A stretch of DNA of 64,000 nucleotides, taken from positions 1 to 64,000 of the forward strand of contig CAWCWN010000005.1 in the NCBI GenBank assembly GCA_963799245.1, written 5' to 3'. Shown in pieces: positions 26,663 through 35,144 of this stretch; within the stretch, counting starts at the first letter, position 1, and the number at the start of each line of letters is the position of its first letter. Below the pieces are notes generated by a model. The model ran no database searches, had not been told where the DNA came from, and saw nothing but the letters and a program-made list of their open reading frames with translations. Source of the stretch: CAWCWN01 sp963799245 (GTDB taxonomy: Bacteria > Chloroflexota > Ktedonobacteria > Ktedonobacterales > Ktedonobacteraceae). The translations under genes were made by a program, and so were the position numbers.

Positions 26663-27541
26663 ATGGCTCAAGAAAACTTTTCACCTCGAACACGAGCAAG
26701 CCAGCTATCTATCAACGCGGCAAGCGGCTCGCACACAGGACGTGTGCGAGAGCAGAACGAAGACACTGTTGCCTTGTGTGAACCGCCAGATCACACAGCG
26801 CTGGCCCATCTGGGGCGGCTCTACCTGCTTGCCGATGGTGCTGGTGGCCATGCAGCAGGCGAGGTAGCAAGCAGGACGGCAGTCGAAACGATCGCTACGC
26901 ATTACTATGAGCAGAAAGCCCCCCGTGATGCAGGTGAAAGCATGTTGCCATCCCAGGGGAAAATATCCCATCTCCACGGTCCTCTTCTTGACTTGGATCT
27001 CCCTGCCATGCACATGAAGCAAGCATTTTTTTCCGCTCATACGCGTCTTCTCGAACTTGCTGCCCTCAAGCCAGAGTATTCTGGTATGCTTACCACCTGT
27101 GTGGCAGCGGTGGTGAAGGGGACACACCTTTTGATTGCCCATGTCGGCGATAGTCGAGCCTATCTGCTGCATGCTGCATCTTCCTCACCGCCAGTATTGA
27201 CTCATCTGACAACTGATCACTCGATGGTCACAGCTCTCGCACAGGCTGGAGCAATTTCTCCTGAACAGATGCAAAGTTCACCGTCCCGGCACATTATCCT
27301 GCGTGCGCTCGGCGAGCGGAAACAGACCTATCTTGGCCCGGATATCACCACCTGCCTTGTGCATGCAGGGGACCGACTCATGCTTTGCTGTGATGGCCTG
27401 TGGGACATGCTCACTGAGGAACAGATGGCGGTGGTGGTGAAGAACAGTACGCCTCAAGCGGCTTGCAACCAGTTGATCCGGCTGGCAAATCAGGCTGGTG
27501 GTGAGGACAACATCAGCGTCGTGGTGCTTGCGTTCTCTTAG
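26663..27541 (+). CDS. PP2C-type Ser/Thr protein phosphatase
   Basis: A 292-residue metal-dependent phosphatase. GRVREQNED (about 20-28) holds the first metal aspartate, LYLLADGAGGHAAGE the second, LLIAHVGDSRAYLL the core strand, LTTDHSMV, DRLMLCCDGLWDML and AGGEDNISVVVLAF the remaining metal ligands. The usual DGMGGH reads DGAGGH. Such enzymes reverse Hanks-kinase phosphorylation and are the natural partner of the three kinases in the window, though none is adjacent. There is no transmembrane segment. Confidence 0.93.
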   Translation: MAQENFSPRTRASQLSINAASGSHTGRVREQNEDTVALCEPPDHTALAHLGRLYLLADGAGGHAAGEVASRTAVETIATHYYEQKAPRDAGESMLPSQGKISHLHGPLLDLDLPAMHMKQAFFSAHTRLLELAALKPEYSGMLTTCVAAVVKGTHLLIAHVGDSRAYLLHAASSSPPVLTHLTTDHSMVTALAQAGAISPEQMQSSPSRHIILRALGERKQTYLGPDITTCLVHAGDRLMLCCDGLWDMLTEEQMAVVVKNSTPQAACNQLIRLANQAGGEDNISVVVLAFS

Positions 27542-27650
27542 CAGAAACGCAAACGATAGCAAGAACATCGTTGTGGCGAGGCGTCCATAGCGCATGAAAA
27601 AGCGTCAAGCTTTTCCTCAATGATGGCTGAACCGAAGCGCCTCGTTCCTG

Positions 27651-27968
27651 GTCAAACGAGTGATCGTCGTCGATGCAGACCAGCACGTGACGGGCATCAT
27701 CAGTGATGTCGACGTGCTGGCACACATCCAGGAAGAAGGGCGTCCAGGTCTTCTCAGGCGTCTGGCCGGCTGGGCGCGTGGCAAACCAGAAAAACTGCCT
27801 ACAGGAGCGCTGCAGACGCACTTCGGGAAAGCACGCATTACCGCCGAAATCATGAATCGCGACGTCGCAATGGTCAGCGAGACGACATCAGTCCAACTAA
27901 CCATTGAACAGATGATTGCCACACGTCGCAAGGTGCTGCCAGTCATTAATGCACAGGACCACCTTTGA
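27651..27968 (+). pseudogene. CBS-domain protein fragment
   Basis: The frame reads RVIVVDADQHVTGIISDVDVL, a linker, then ITAEIMNRDVAMVSETTSVQLTIEQMIATRRKVLPVI before a stop. This is the end of one CBS motif and the start of the next; the first half of the module and the final strand are missing and there is no proper start. Pairs of CBS domains bind adenine nucleotides. It is a remnant of a longer protein. Confidence 0.6.
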
Positions 27969-27992
27969 AATCGTCTCTGGTGGAGGAGGACG

Positions 27993-28150
27993 ATGACGGG
28001 CGTACCACTTATCCTGGCAGGCAGCGTGGGACTTGCTGGCGCCTTTGGTCGGTTTCTGTATCCGCTTTTCAGGCTACTGTTTCCTCATGCCACTATTAAC
28101 AAGCAAGCAGTATTGATCAGCATGTTGCAAGGCCCACAAGGATGGCAAAC
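27993..28150 (+). CDS. Possible short membrane ORF, probably a 5' gene remnant
   Basis: A good GGAGGAGG precedes an ATG at 27993, and the first 30 codons read as one hydrophobic segment (MTGVPLILAGSVGLAGAFGR). After about codon 45 the frame becomes antisense to the enolase end and is not protein-like, so an N-terminal remnant is likely. Confidence 0.25.
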
Positions 28151-28194
28151 AGGTCAATCTCGTTGCCCATCCCGTGGGCACAGAGAGCCCATAT

Positions 28195-29519
28195 CTACGC
28201 TTTTGCTTGCAGCGCGGGTACACTGTAAAATGCGGCAAAGCCTGCATAGCGCGCCGTCTCCTCGCCAAGCTCGTCCTCAATCGCGAGCAAGCGGTTGTAT
28301 TTGGCGATCCGCTCGCTGCGTGCGGGCGCCCCGGTTTTGATTTGCCCACCATTCGTGGCAACCACAAGATCGGCGATGGTGGTGTCCTCGGTCTCGCCTG
28401 AGCGATGGGAAACAACCGTCGTAAAGGCAGCGCACTTGGCCATCTCGATCACCTCCAACGTTTCCGTCAGGGTGCCGATCTGATTCAGCTTGATGAGGAT
28501 GGAGTTCGCCGCGTGTTCCTCAATCCCGCGCTTGAGCCGTTGCGGATTGGTGACGAAGATGTCATCGCCCACCAGCTGGATCCGCTTGCCCAGCCGCTGA
28601 TTGAGCAGCGCCCATCCCTCCCAGTCGTCCTCCGCCAGTCCATCCTCGAGGTTAATCAGCGGATACTCGTTCACCCACTGCTCATACAGATCCACCATCT
28701 CACTGGAAGTGAGCGTGCGGCCCTCGCGCGCCAGGACGTACTTCCCATTCGCATAGAATTCACTGGCAGCCGGATCCATACCCAGGAAGATATCCACGCC
28801 GGGCTTGTAGCCCGCAGACTCGATCGCAGTAATGATCAGCTCGAGCGCTTCCCGGTTGGAAGCGAGCGCTGGAGCAAAGCCACCCTCGTCGCCCACATTG
28901 GTGTTGAGTTTTTTGCCTGCAGGACCTTCTTCAAACTCTGATAGACTTCGGCCGACATACGCAACGCTTCATGAAAGTTTTGTGCGCCCACCGGCAAAAT
29001 CATATATTCCTGCATGTCGGTTGAGTTATCGGCGTGTTTGCCGCCATTCAAGATATTCATCATGGGTACCGGCAGCGTGCGGGCGGCCACGCCTCCCAGG
29101 TAACGGTAGAGTGGCTGCTGGCACGCGTTGGCCGCGGCTTTTGCGCTGGCAAGTGAGACGCCAAGGATGGCATTGGCGCCCAGCTTCCCCTTATTCGGCG
29201 TGCCATCCAGCTCGAGCATGACTTCATCGAGCTCCACCTGTCTGCTGGCATCAAGGCCGACGACCTTCTCGCGGATCCTCTCTGTGACGTTCTTGACCGC
29301 GGTCAGGACGCCTTTGCCGCTATAACGACGCTTGTCGCCATCGCGCAACTCTACCGCTTCGTGTGTGCCTGTTGAAGCGCCGGAGGGTATAGCCGCAATG
29401 CCATGCTCACCCCCCTTCAACAAGACCTCGACCTCAATGGTCGGATTGCCGCGCGAGTCCAGAATTTCTCGTGCATGCACATCTTCTATCATGGTCAACT
29501 CGTTTACCATCTTTGCCAT
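28195..29519 (-). CDS. eno: Enolase, interrupted by a single-base frameshift
   Basis: Converts 2-phosphoglycerate to phosphoenolpyruvate. The 5' part has AREILDSRGNPTIEVEV, SGASTGTHEAVELRD and MNILNGGKHADNSTDMQEYM; the 3' part has GDEGGFAP, EDGLAEDDWEG, QLVGDDIFVTN, LIKLNQIGTLTETL and SHRSGETEDTTIADL. Together they give a normal 441-residue enzyme. The frames join only if one base is restored at the run of six T (28909-28914; A on the coding strand), where seven would give AKKLNTNVGDEGG. The start at 29519 has GAAAGGGA upstream. Since enolase is normally essential, an indel error in the assembly is the simplest explanation. Confidence 0.95.
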
Positions 29520-29915
29520 GGTGTTCGTCCCTTTCATTCTATTCACCGCTGATCTTTGGCAACCTGGTTTGCCAGGGGCAATATGACGTGACACGTAACA
29601 GTCTTCACATGAGAGCTCCAAGACCTCAGCCGATATGAGCCAACCTTCCTCCTTTTGCTTGAAAGGGGATGGACAAGCCTTCTAATTTCATCATACACAT
29701 CAAAGTAACGGGTCCATACCAATCACGGTGATAGCTCGTAGCATCTAGAGGGCTCCGCTGCAAAGGAGCCAGAGACGGCCTCCATGCTGCTCGACCAGTT
29801 CGCGACAGAGGGAGGATGATCCATCCTTGGATGACATGAGAGGCAAGACAGTACTCTCGAGCTGGCACGCACCAGCCTGCAGAAAGGTGTTCCGAGAGAG
29901 GCATGACCACACGCT
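29520..29915. other. Intergenic without recognisable gene
   Basis: About 400 bp upstream of enolase; no supported frame or fold. The enolase promoter presumably lies here. Confidence 0.4.
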
Positions 29916-30322
29916 TCAGGTGCGGCCAAGGCACCTATTCACCGCAGCATAAAAATCGACCAATACGAATGGTCCTCTGAGTAAGATGGTGTGACCCCTC
30001 TGAGGTCTGCTCAATGATGCAGCACGGATGTTGATGAGAATCGTGGGAATGCTTTCTAGATCTTTGCTGCTATGCAGTTGGTCGGAGAGTTCCAGTGCAT
30101 TGAGGTCAAGGAGGTGAGCGTCAATGATCACCAGGTCCGGCGTGACATGTCTGGCCGTCTCTATTGCACTCCTCCCTCTGGTGATAGAGAAGACTTCACA
30201 TGCGAACTCGGTCTTCAACGCCATTTCCAACAGCTTGAGCATCTTCAGGTCGCTTGCAACCACAAAATCGTCGGAAAAGCCTGCTGACCTGGTCGCATAG
30301 GCATGTGTTCATTGTCGGGCAT
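29916..30322 (-). pseudogene. Response-regulator receiver domain protein with frameshift
   Basis: A single CheY-like domain: ASDLKMLKLLEMALKTEF at the start, TPDLVIIDAHLLDLNALEL with the phospho-acceptor aspartate, and a C-terminal LVDFYAAVNRCLGRT. A start at 30322 with GGAGG upstream reads MPDNEHMPMRPGQQAFPTIL and must shift one base near 30262 to join VVASDL. The acidic pair is reduced to one D, and the KPF motif near the end reads RGPF, so the conserved lysine is gone. It is probably decayed or an indel artefact; alternatively translation starts at the GTG at 30263. Confidence 0.6.
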
Positions 30323-30399
30323 GCTCGCACCTCCATCACCAAACGAGGTAGGACCATCATACAGAAGAGACGCTGGTATGGGAAGTGCCAGGTATCACA

Positions 30400-30600
30400 A
30401 GGCGGTCACAAAGAGCGTGCCTGCCGACACAGAGCGACGTCTGTGCAGAGGGAGTTACTTTCATTGCGCGTGTTCTATGGATGCACGCAAGGGAAGCCTC
30501 GCTCCTCACGCTATACTGGAGATCAATCGCGATATCACCGAGCGCCGCCGACTGGAGCAGGTTGCACAAGCCGTCCACGCGCAGACCGTGAGCATTTCCA
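30400..30600 (+). pseudogene. PAS/histidine-kinase fragment
   Basis: The plus frame contains AILEINRDITERRRLEQ, the PAC-type end of a PAS domain that normally leads into a kinase linker. Neither the PAS core nor the kinase follows. It is a short relic. Confidence 0.4.
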
Positions 30601-30776
30601 CCCCATTGACATATACATTCGGCTGCATTGCGATAAGATGGAGTGGTATGTCATTATGCGTATTTACCGACGTTTATCCCATTTGGCGCTGATTTCCTTG
30701 ATCCACTCATCAATATTGTTGTGGGGTTCAGCGGTCAGGGTATAATCTATTTCTCTTCGAAATTGAATTATAGCGC
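30601..30776. other. Intergenic after hypE
   Basis: No gene or clear terminator recognised between the PAS relic and the end of the hyp operon. Confidence 0.35.
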
Positions 30777-31883
30777 TTAGCAAATGCGCGGCAGAGGGTC
30801 TCCAACCAGCATATCCAGTACGCGCAATCCTCCAATATCGGTACGCAGGAAGACCATTCCCGGGGGTTCAGCCTGGATGGTGCCGATAATGGCCGCGTCA
30901 CGTCCCAGGGGATGCGCACGCATAGCTGCGAGCACGGCTTCAGCCACTGCGGGTGCAACGATAGCCAGCAGCTTGCCCTCGTTGGCGATAGTTAAAGGAT
31001 CGAGGCCGAGAATCTCACAGGCTCCACGCACTTCGGGATGTACCGGGATAGCCTGCTCATCAAGCGCGACCGAGACCTCCGAGCTCAGAGCCAGCTCGTT
31101 CAATGCCGTGGCAACACCTCCACGGGTGGGGTCCTTCAGACAGTGCACGCACCTACCCCCTGCGGAGAGCAGCGCGCTTACCAGGGAGTGGAGCGCTGCA
31201 GTGTCGCTCTGCACGTCGGTTTCGATCTCAAGCGCCTCACGCGCTAGCATAATGGCGACGCCATGATCGCCGATGGGGCCGTTCACCAATACCCTGTCTC
31301 CCGGCTGCAACTGTGTCTGCTTCAGCCATGGGGCCCGCACGAGGCCTACACCGGCAGTGTTGATAAACACGCCGTCAGCCTTGCCTCGTTGCACTACCTT
31401 GGTGTCCCCGGTGATGATTGTAACCCCCACCTCGCGCGCCGCCGCCGCCATCGAAGCAACGATGCGGCGCAGGTCGGCGATAGCAAAGCCCTCTTCCAGA
31501 ATAAAGCCCGTTGAGAGGTAGAGAGGCTCCGCGCCTACCATCGCCAGGTCGTTGATCGTGCCGTGGACGGCCAGTTTGCCAATATCTCCACCCGGGAAGA
31601 AGAGCGGGCTGACTACATAGGTGTCGGTCGTGAAGGCCAGGCGTTGATCCGTTCCAGCAACGCTAAATGTGGCGGCGTCATCCATTGCATCGAGCAGCGG
31701 GTTGGAGAAGGCCGGCGCAAAGACACCTTCGATCAGGTTGTGGGTAGATTTGCCACCGCTGCCATGGCTGAGCGTAATCTTCTCATCGCGCAAGTAAAAT
31801 TTATGACGGCGAGCCTGCCGAGCGCGCTCGATCTTATCCAGCACGTCGCCAATACGCTCGCTATCATTCATGCTAGCATCCAT
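30777..31883 (-). CDS. hypE: Hydrogenase maturation protein HypE
   Basis: Dehydrates the carbamoylated C-terminal cysteine to the thiocyanate that supplies CN ligands of the [NiFe] site. The 368-residue protein has LSHGSGGKSTHNLIE, the ATP-grasp-like GTDQRLAFTTDTYVVSPLFFPGGDIGKLAVHGTINDLAM region, GDTKVVQRGKADGVFI, KDPTRGGVATALNE and ends in the required PRIC with terminal cysteine. GGGAGGG precedes the start. It is the last gene of the operon, two bases from hypD. It looks fully functional, although the hydrogenase it would serve is broken. Confidence 0.95.
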   Translation of the reverse strand: MDASMNDSERIGDVLDKIERARQARRHKFYLRDEKITLSHGSGGKSTHNLIEGVFAPAFSNPLLDAMDDAATFSVAGTDQRLAFTTDTYVVSPLFFPGGDIGKLAVHGTINDLAMVGAEPLYLSTGFILEEGFAIADLRRIVASMAAAAREVGVTIITGDTKVVQRGKADGVFINTAGVGLVRAPWLKQTQLQPGDRVLVNGPIGDHGVAIMLAREALEIETDVQSDTAALHSLVSALLSAGGRCVHCLKDPTRGGVATALNELALSSEVSVALDEQAIPVHPEVRGACEILGLDPLTIANEGKLLAIVAPAVAEAVLAAMRAHPLGRDAAIIGTIQAEPPGMVFLRTDIGGLRVLDMLVGDPLPRIC

Positions 31884-31885
31884 GG

Positions 31886-33046
31886 CTATATCCCTCCCGG
31901 CTTACTGGTCATGGGAAGTACGTTCAAGCGGTTACGCTCGGAGGCCATCGAGAAACGGCCATAACTAAAGTAAGCCGCGCAGGCCCCTTCTGGCGAAACC
32001 ATACAGGTGCCGATGGGTGTCTCAGGCGTACAGGCGGTGCCAAAGACCTTGCACTCCCAGGGCTTGATGACGCCTTTGAGTACCTCGCCACATTGACATG
32101 CCTTGGGGTCAGCTACTCGCAGCCCCGGCACTTCGTAGCGTAACTCGGCATCCCAATCGGCAAATTCTGCGCGCAGTTTCAGGGCACTGGAAGTAATAAA
32201 GCCCAGTCCACGCCACTCGAAGAACGGACGCAGCTCCATAGTCTGGGCCATGGCCTGCAGAGCCTTCATATTACCCTCCGCTCGCACAACGCGCGTGTAC
32301 TGATTCTCGATCTCCGCACGCCCCTCACTGATCTGCCTGACAATCATATAGATCGACTGGATGATATCGAGTGGCTCGAAGCCGGCAATAACCACGGGCT
32401 TGTGATGGTCGCGCGCAACGAAATTGTACGGCCGCATTCCGATGACCATACTGACATGGCCCGGTCCGATAAAGCCATCCAGGCGCAGATCGGGCGAGTC
32501 AAGGATGGCTTTCATCGCCGGAATGATGGTCACATGATTGCAGAAAATCGAGAAATTTTTTATCCCCTCGGCCTTTACACGCAGGAGCGTCACCGCCGTC
32601 GATGGCGCGGTTGTTTCAAAGCCAATGGCAAAAAAGACCACCTGGCGATCCGGATTTGCGCGGGCAAGCTTGTAGGCGTCGAGCGGCGAGTAGACAAAAC
32701 GCACATCTGCACCATCGGCTTTGGCATCGAGGAGGCTGCCATTTGAGCCGGGCACGCGCATCATATCGCCGAATGTCGTGAAGATCACGCCCTCGCTACG
32801 GGCGATGGCAATAGCATCATCGATACGGCCCATCGGCAGTACACAGACAGGGCAACCAGGCCCATGAATAAGGTCGATATTACCCGGTAGCACATCCTCG
32901 ACCCCATGCTTATAGATTGTGTGGGTATGCCCCCCACACACCTCCATCAGCTTCAAGGACTGCCCGGCACTCAATTTCGCGATCTCGACTGAGATACGCT
33001 TCGCCAGCTCTGGGTCGCGGTACTCGTCAATAAATTTCATGCTCAT
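31886..33046 (-). CDS. hypD: Hydrogenase maturation protein HypD
   Basis: Scaffold Fe-S protein on which Fe(CN)2CO is assembled with HypC. Residues 35-45 hold EVCGGHTH, about 65-72 GPGCPVC, later GFETTAPSTA, FIGPGHVSMVIG and the cluster-binding C-terminal CQCGEVLKG and CTPETPIGTCMVSPEGAC cysteines. Length (386) is normal. AGGAGAAGG is upstream. It is in tight order with hypE and the SIS-domain gene. Confidence 0.95.
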   Translation of the reverse strand: MSMKFIDEYRDPELAKRISVEIAKLSAGQSLKLMEVCGGHTHTIYKHGVEDVLPGNIDLIHGPGCPVCVLPMGRIDDAIAIARSEGVIFTTFGDMMRVPGSNGSLLDAKADGADVRFVYSPLDAYKLARANPDRQVVFFAIGFETTAPSTAVTLLRVKAEGIKNFSIFCNHVTIIPAMKAILDSPDLRLDGFIGPGHVSMVIGMRPYNFVARDHHKPVVIAGFEPLDIIQSIYMIVRQISEGRAEIENQYTRVVRAEGNMKALQAMAQTMELRPFFEWRGLGFITSSALKLRAEFADWDAELRYEVPGLRVADPKACQCGEVLKGVIKPWECKVFGTACTPETPIGTCMVSPEGACAAYFSYGRFSMASERNRLNVLPMTSKPGGI

Positions 33047-33062
33047 CTGCCTTCTCCTTTTT

Positions 33063-33758
33063 TTATTCCGACCCGCCGGTCACCTGCTCTTGCCCGTTCA
33101 ATATAGTATACACAACCTCCAGGAGAGCGTGATAGATCGTTGCCTGCCCTTCCTGAATACGTGGAATGTGATCGCTCGCTACATTGATGCAAATATCCAG
33201 CTCTTGCGAGCGCGCCATCTTTCCACCATCGTAGCCGGTCAACCCGACCGTCAGCAGCCCCTGCTTGCGCGCCTGTTTAAGAGCTGCCAGGACATTGGTT
33301 GAATTGCCGCTCGTTGAAATACCTATGGCGATGTCACCCTTATGTCCAAAGGCTATGATCTGGCGTGCAAAGATATTCTCAAAACCAACGTCGTTGCCGA
33401 CGGCCGTAATTACAGCGATGTCGTTCGTCAGCGCAATCGCTGGCAGCGACAAGCAGTGCTCAAAGGGAGGATTGAGGAGCTCGGTCACCAGATCCTGGGC
33501 ATCCGTGGTACTGCCTCCATTGCCAAAAGCCAGCAGGGTAGCACCGTTAACGAAGGCCCGTGCCATCGCCTGGCCGGCGGCGACGATCTGCGCGGCGGCA
33601 CCTTCAAGTGTAGCACGGCGCAGCTCGACCACCTCGCGGCACTTCTCGCTGGTCGAGTGTCTCACCTGTGCCAGGACATCCTCCAGGCTGGCCTTACCCC
33701 CTTCAAACAGGAAAGGATAAAAGAGCCGATCGTACTCTGATCCCTCGCCGTCATTCAT
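33063..33758 (-). CDS. SIS-domain protein (GmhA/DiaA-like), hyp operon copy 1
   Basis: A 231-residue sugar-isomerase-fold protein: LLAFGNGGSTTDAQDLVTELL, ALTNDIAVITAVGND, DIAIGISTSGNSTNVLAAL and LTVGLTGYDGGKM are the SIS phosphosugar-binding motifs of the phosphoheptose-isomerase type. Such genes accompany hyp genes of high-affinity hydrogenases in actinobacteria and Chloroflexota (from memory); their role there is unclear. The start at 33758 overlaps the preceding hypC-like gene by eight bases. A second SIS gene lies two genes upstream. Confidence 0.85.
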   Translation of the reverse strand: MNDGEGSEYDRLFYPFLFEGGKASLEDVLAQVRHSTSEKCREVVELRRATLEGAAAQIVAAGQAMARAFVNGATLLAFGNGGSTTDAQDLVTELLNPPFEHCLSLPAIALTNDIAVITAVGNDVGFENIFARQIIAFGHKGDIAIGISTSGNSTNVLAALKQARKQGLLTVGLTGYDGGKMARSQELDICINVASDHIPRIQEGQATIYHALLEVVYTILNGQEQVTGGSE

Positions 33759-34029
33759 CGCCTGCCTCGCCCAAAAGTGCAATGGCCACGCCTCCGTGTA
33801 CCAGCACGACGTCGCCTGGAGCAACCGTGTCTACAAGGGTGATATCAATCTCTTCCGTCGTCTCCTCGATCGTCACCATTGCTAACCCGCTCGCTTGATC
33901 GATGCGCAGCACCGTAGCAGGCAAAGCCACGTCCGAACAGGTTATGCACTGTCCACCTGTTGGAGAGGCCACACAGTCGCGCGGCGCTGAAACGAGATCC
34001 ATCGCTCTCTGATTATCCTTGCCGCTCAT
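33751..34029 (-). CDS. HypC-like protein lacking the N-terminal Met-Cys
   Basis: A 92-residue HypC/HupF-fold protein: ALPATVLRIDQASGLAMV, then DITLVDTVAPGDVVLVHGGVAIALL. Classical HypC begins MC, and that cysteine binds the Fe complex; here the first 25 residues instead carry three cysteines (DCVASPTGGQCITC) before the barrel. It may be a specialised chaperone. The start overlaps the upstream SIS gene (ATGA). A classical HypC is encoded at 34861. Confidence 0.8.
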   Translation of the reverse strand: MSGKDNQRAMDLVSAPRDCVASPTGGQCITCSDVALPATVLRIDQASGLAMVTIEETTEEIDITLVDTVAPGDVVLVHGGVAIALLGEAGDE

Positions 34030-34655
34030 CGCAATAACCCTTCATGCGCAAAGAATATATGCACCAATTCCCATAAAATGTGATACAGCGTCTCATGGGT
34101 CTCCTGTATCACGAATGGGTCATGTGACCGAACAACGAAACAAAAATCGAGCTGCGTTTGCTGCAATTGGCCGCCATCACCACCCACAAGCCCCAGCGTA
34201 AGCAGCCCCATCTGCCTGGCCGTCGCCAGCGCCGAGGCTACATTGGCGCAGCGCCCATCGGGTGAGAAGCCCATCGCTATATCCTGAGTCCTGGCTAACA
34301 CTCCAAGTTGACGTGCAAAGGACAGCGCGGCATCACCCCGCGCCATCAAACCACTAAGAGTGGCGCTATCGTTGGTCAAGGCCAGGGCCGGCAGCGCCCG
34401 CTTACCCACAATCACCGGGTGCACAAATTCGACCGCTACATGCTGCGCATCGGTTGCCCAGGCTCCGTTCCCAAAAGCGAGCAGCCGCCCTCCCCGGTGA
34501 AAGCGGCGCGCCATGGCCCAGCAAGCCTCCGCGATGCGCCTCGCCTCGGCCGTGAAAAATGCCTCCGGCACCGCCATGCTCTGCGAGAAGCGTGCTCCAA
34601 CCAGCGCCATCAGGTCAGGTTCTCCCTGCGTGCTCTTCTCCAGCTCTGCCATCAT
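34026..34655 (-). CDS. SIS-domain protein (GmhA-like), hyp operon copy 2
   Basis: A 209-residue SIS protein with RLLAFGNGAWATDAQHVAVEF, ALTNDSATLSGLMARGD, DIAMGFSPDGRCANVASAL and LTLGLVGGDGGQL. It is a diverged paralogue of the other SIS protein: GNGGS has become GNGAW and STSGNS has become SPDGRC, so the phosphosugar-binding loop is altered and catalysis may be lost. It follows the triple repeat and overlaps the HypC-like gene. Confidence 0.83.
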   Translation of the reverse strand: MMAELEKSTQGEPDLMALVGARFSQSMAVPEAFFTAEARRIAEACWAMARRFHRGGRLLAFGNGAWATDAQHVAVEFVHPVIVGKRALPALALTNDSATLSGLMARGDAALSFARQLGVLARTQDIAMGFSPDGRCANVASALATARQMGLLTLGLVGGDGGQLQQTQLDFCFVVRSHDPFVIQETHETLYHILWELVHIFFAHEGLLR

Positions 34656-34658
34656 ACT

Positions 34659-34862
34659 TGCCTCTTGTCCAGCCGGTCAACGACGCTCTCGCGTCTAGCT
34701 CTCGCTGAGACCGGCTGCTAGGAATATGCCTCTTGTCCAGCCGGTCAACGACGCTCTCGCGTCTAGCTCTCGCTGAGACCGGCTGCTAGGAATATGCCTC
34801 TTGTCCAGCCGGTCAACGACGCTCTCGCGTCTAGCTCTCGCTGAGACCGGCTGCTAGGAATT
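34659..34862 (-). repeat. Three exact 68-bp tandem repeats, each a three-way-junction fold
   Basis: Units start at 34659, 34727 and 34795 and are identical except at the last bases. On the transcribed (minus) strand each unit holds CAGCCGGTC pairing with GACCGGCTG (34670-34717, 34738-34785, 34806-34853), enclosing AGC-GAGA-GCT and GACGC-GAGA-GCGTC. Both inner hairpins have GAGA (GNRA-type) loops. The block sits between classical hypC and the second SIS gene inside one apparent operon. Confidence 0.85.
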
Positions 34863-35133
34863 ACTCGATCTGGCTCCCATGGAGCATTGTAAGTTCATCG
34901 GTAAAGACATCACCCATTGTATGCAGCGCCTTCATCGTCTCATGCGCCTCCCTCTCATCGATCTTACTCATGGCAAAACCGACGTGAAGCAAGACCCAAT
35001 CGCCTGGCTCAATGCCCTCAGGGCGCACGAGCGCAATACTTACATTGCGCTTAACTCCAGATACGGCTACTTTGGCAATGGAATTTGTGTCGTCCACAAT
35101 CTCCAGGACCTGGCCCGGAATACCAAGGCACAT
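34861..35133 (-). CDS. hypC: Hydrogenase maturation chaperone HypC
   Basis: A 90-residue classical HypC. It begins MCLGIPGQVLEI with the essential cysteine 2, then KVAVSGVKRNVSIALV and GDWVLLHVGFAMSKIDEREA. It carries the Fe(CN)2CO group from HypD to the large-subunit precursor. Its stop lies at the edge of the 68-bp repeats. It is followed by the repeats and the second SIS gene and preceded closely by hypF. An AAGGAGG ribosome site is present. Confidence 0.95.
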   Translation of the reverse strand: MCLGIPGQVLEIVDDTNSIAKVAVSGVKRNVSIALVRPEGIEPGDWVLLHVGFAMSKIDEREAHETMKALHTMGDVFTDELTMLHGSQIE

Positions 35134-35144
35134 ACTATCCTCCT

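Noticed and set aside
29626..29934. Minus-strand ORF upstream of enolase
   Set aside because: No motifs or ribosome site; overlaps nothing conserved.
34659..34862. CRISPR array
   Set aside because: The 68-bp units are tandem without spacers and no cas gene is near.
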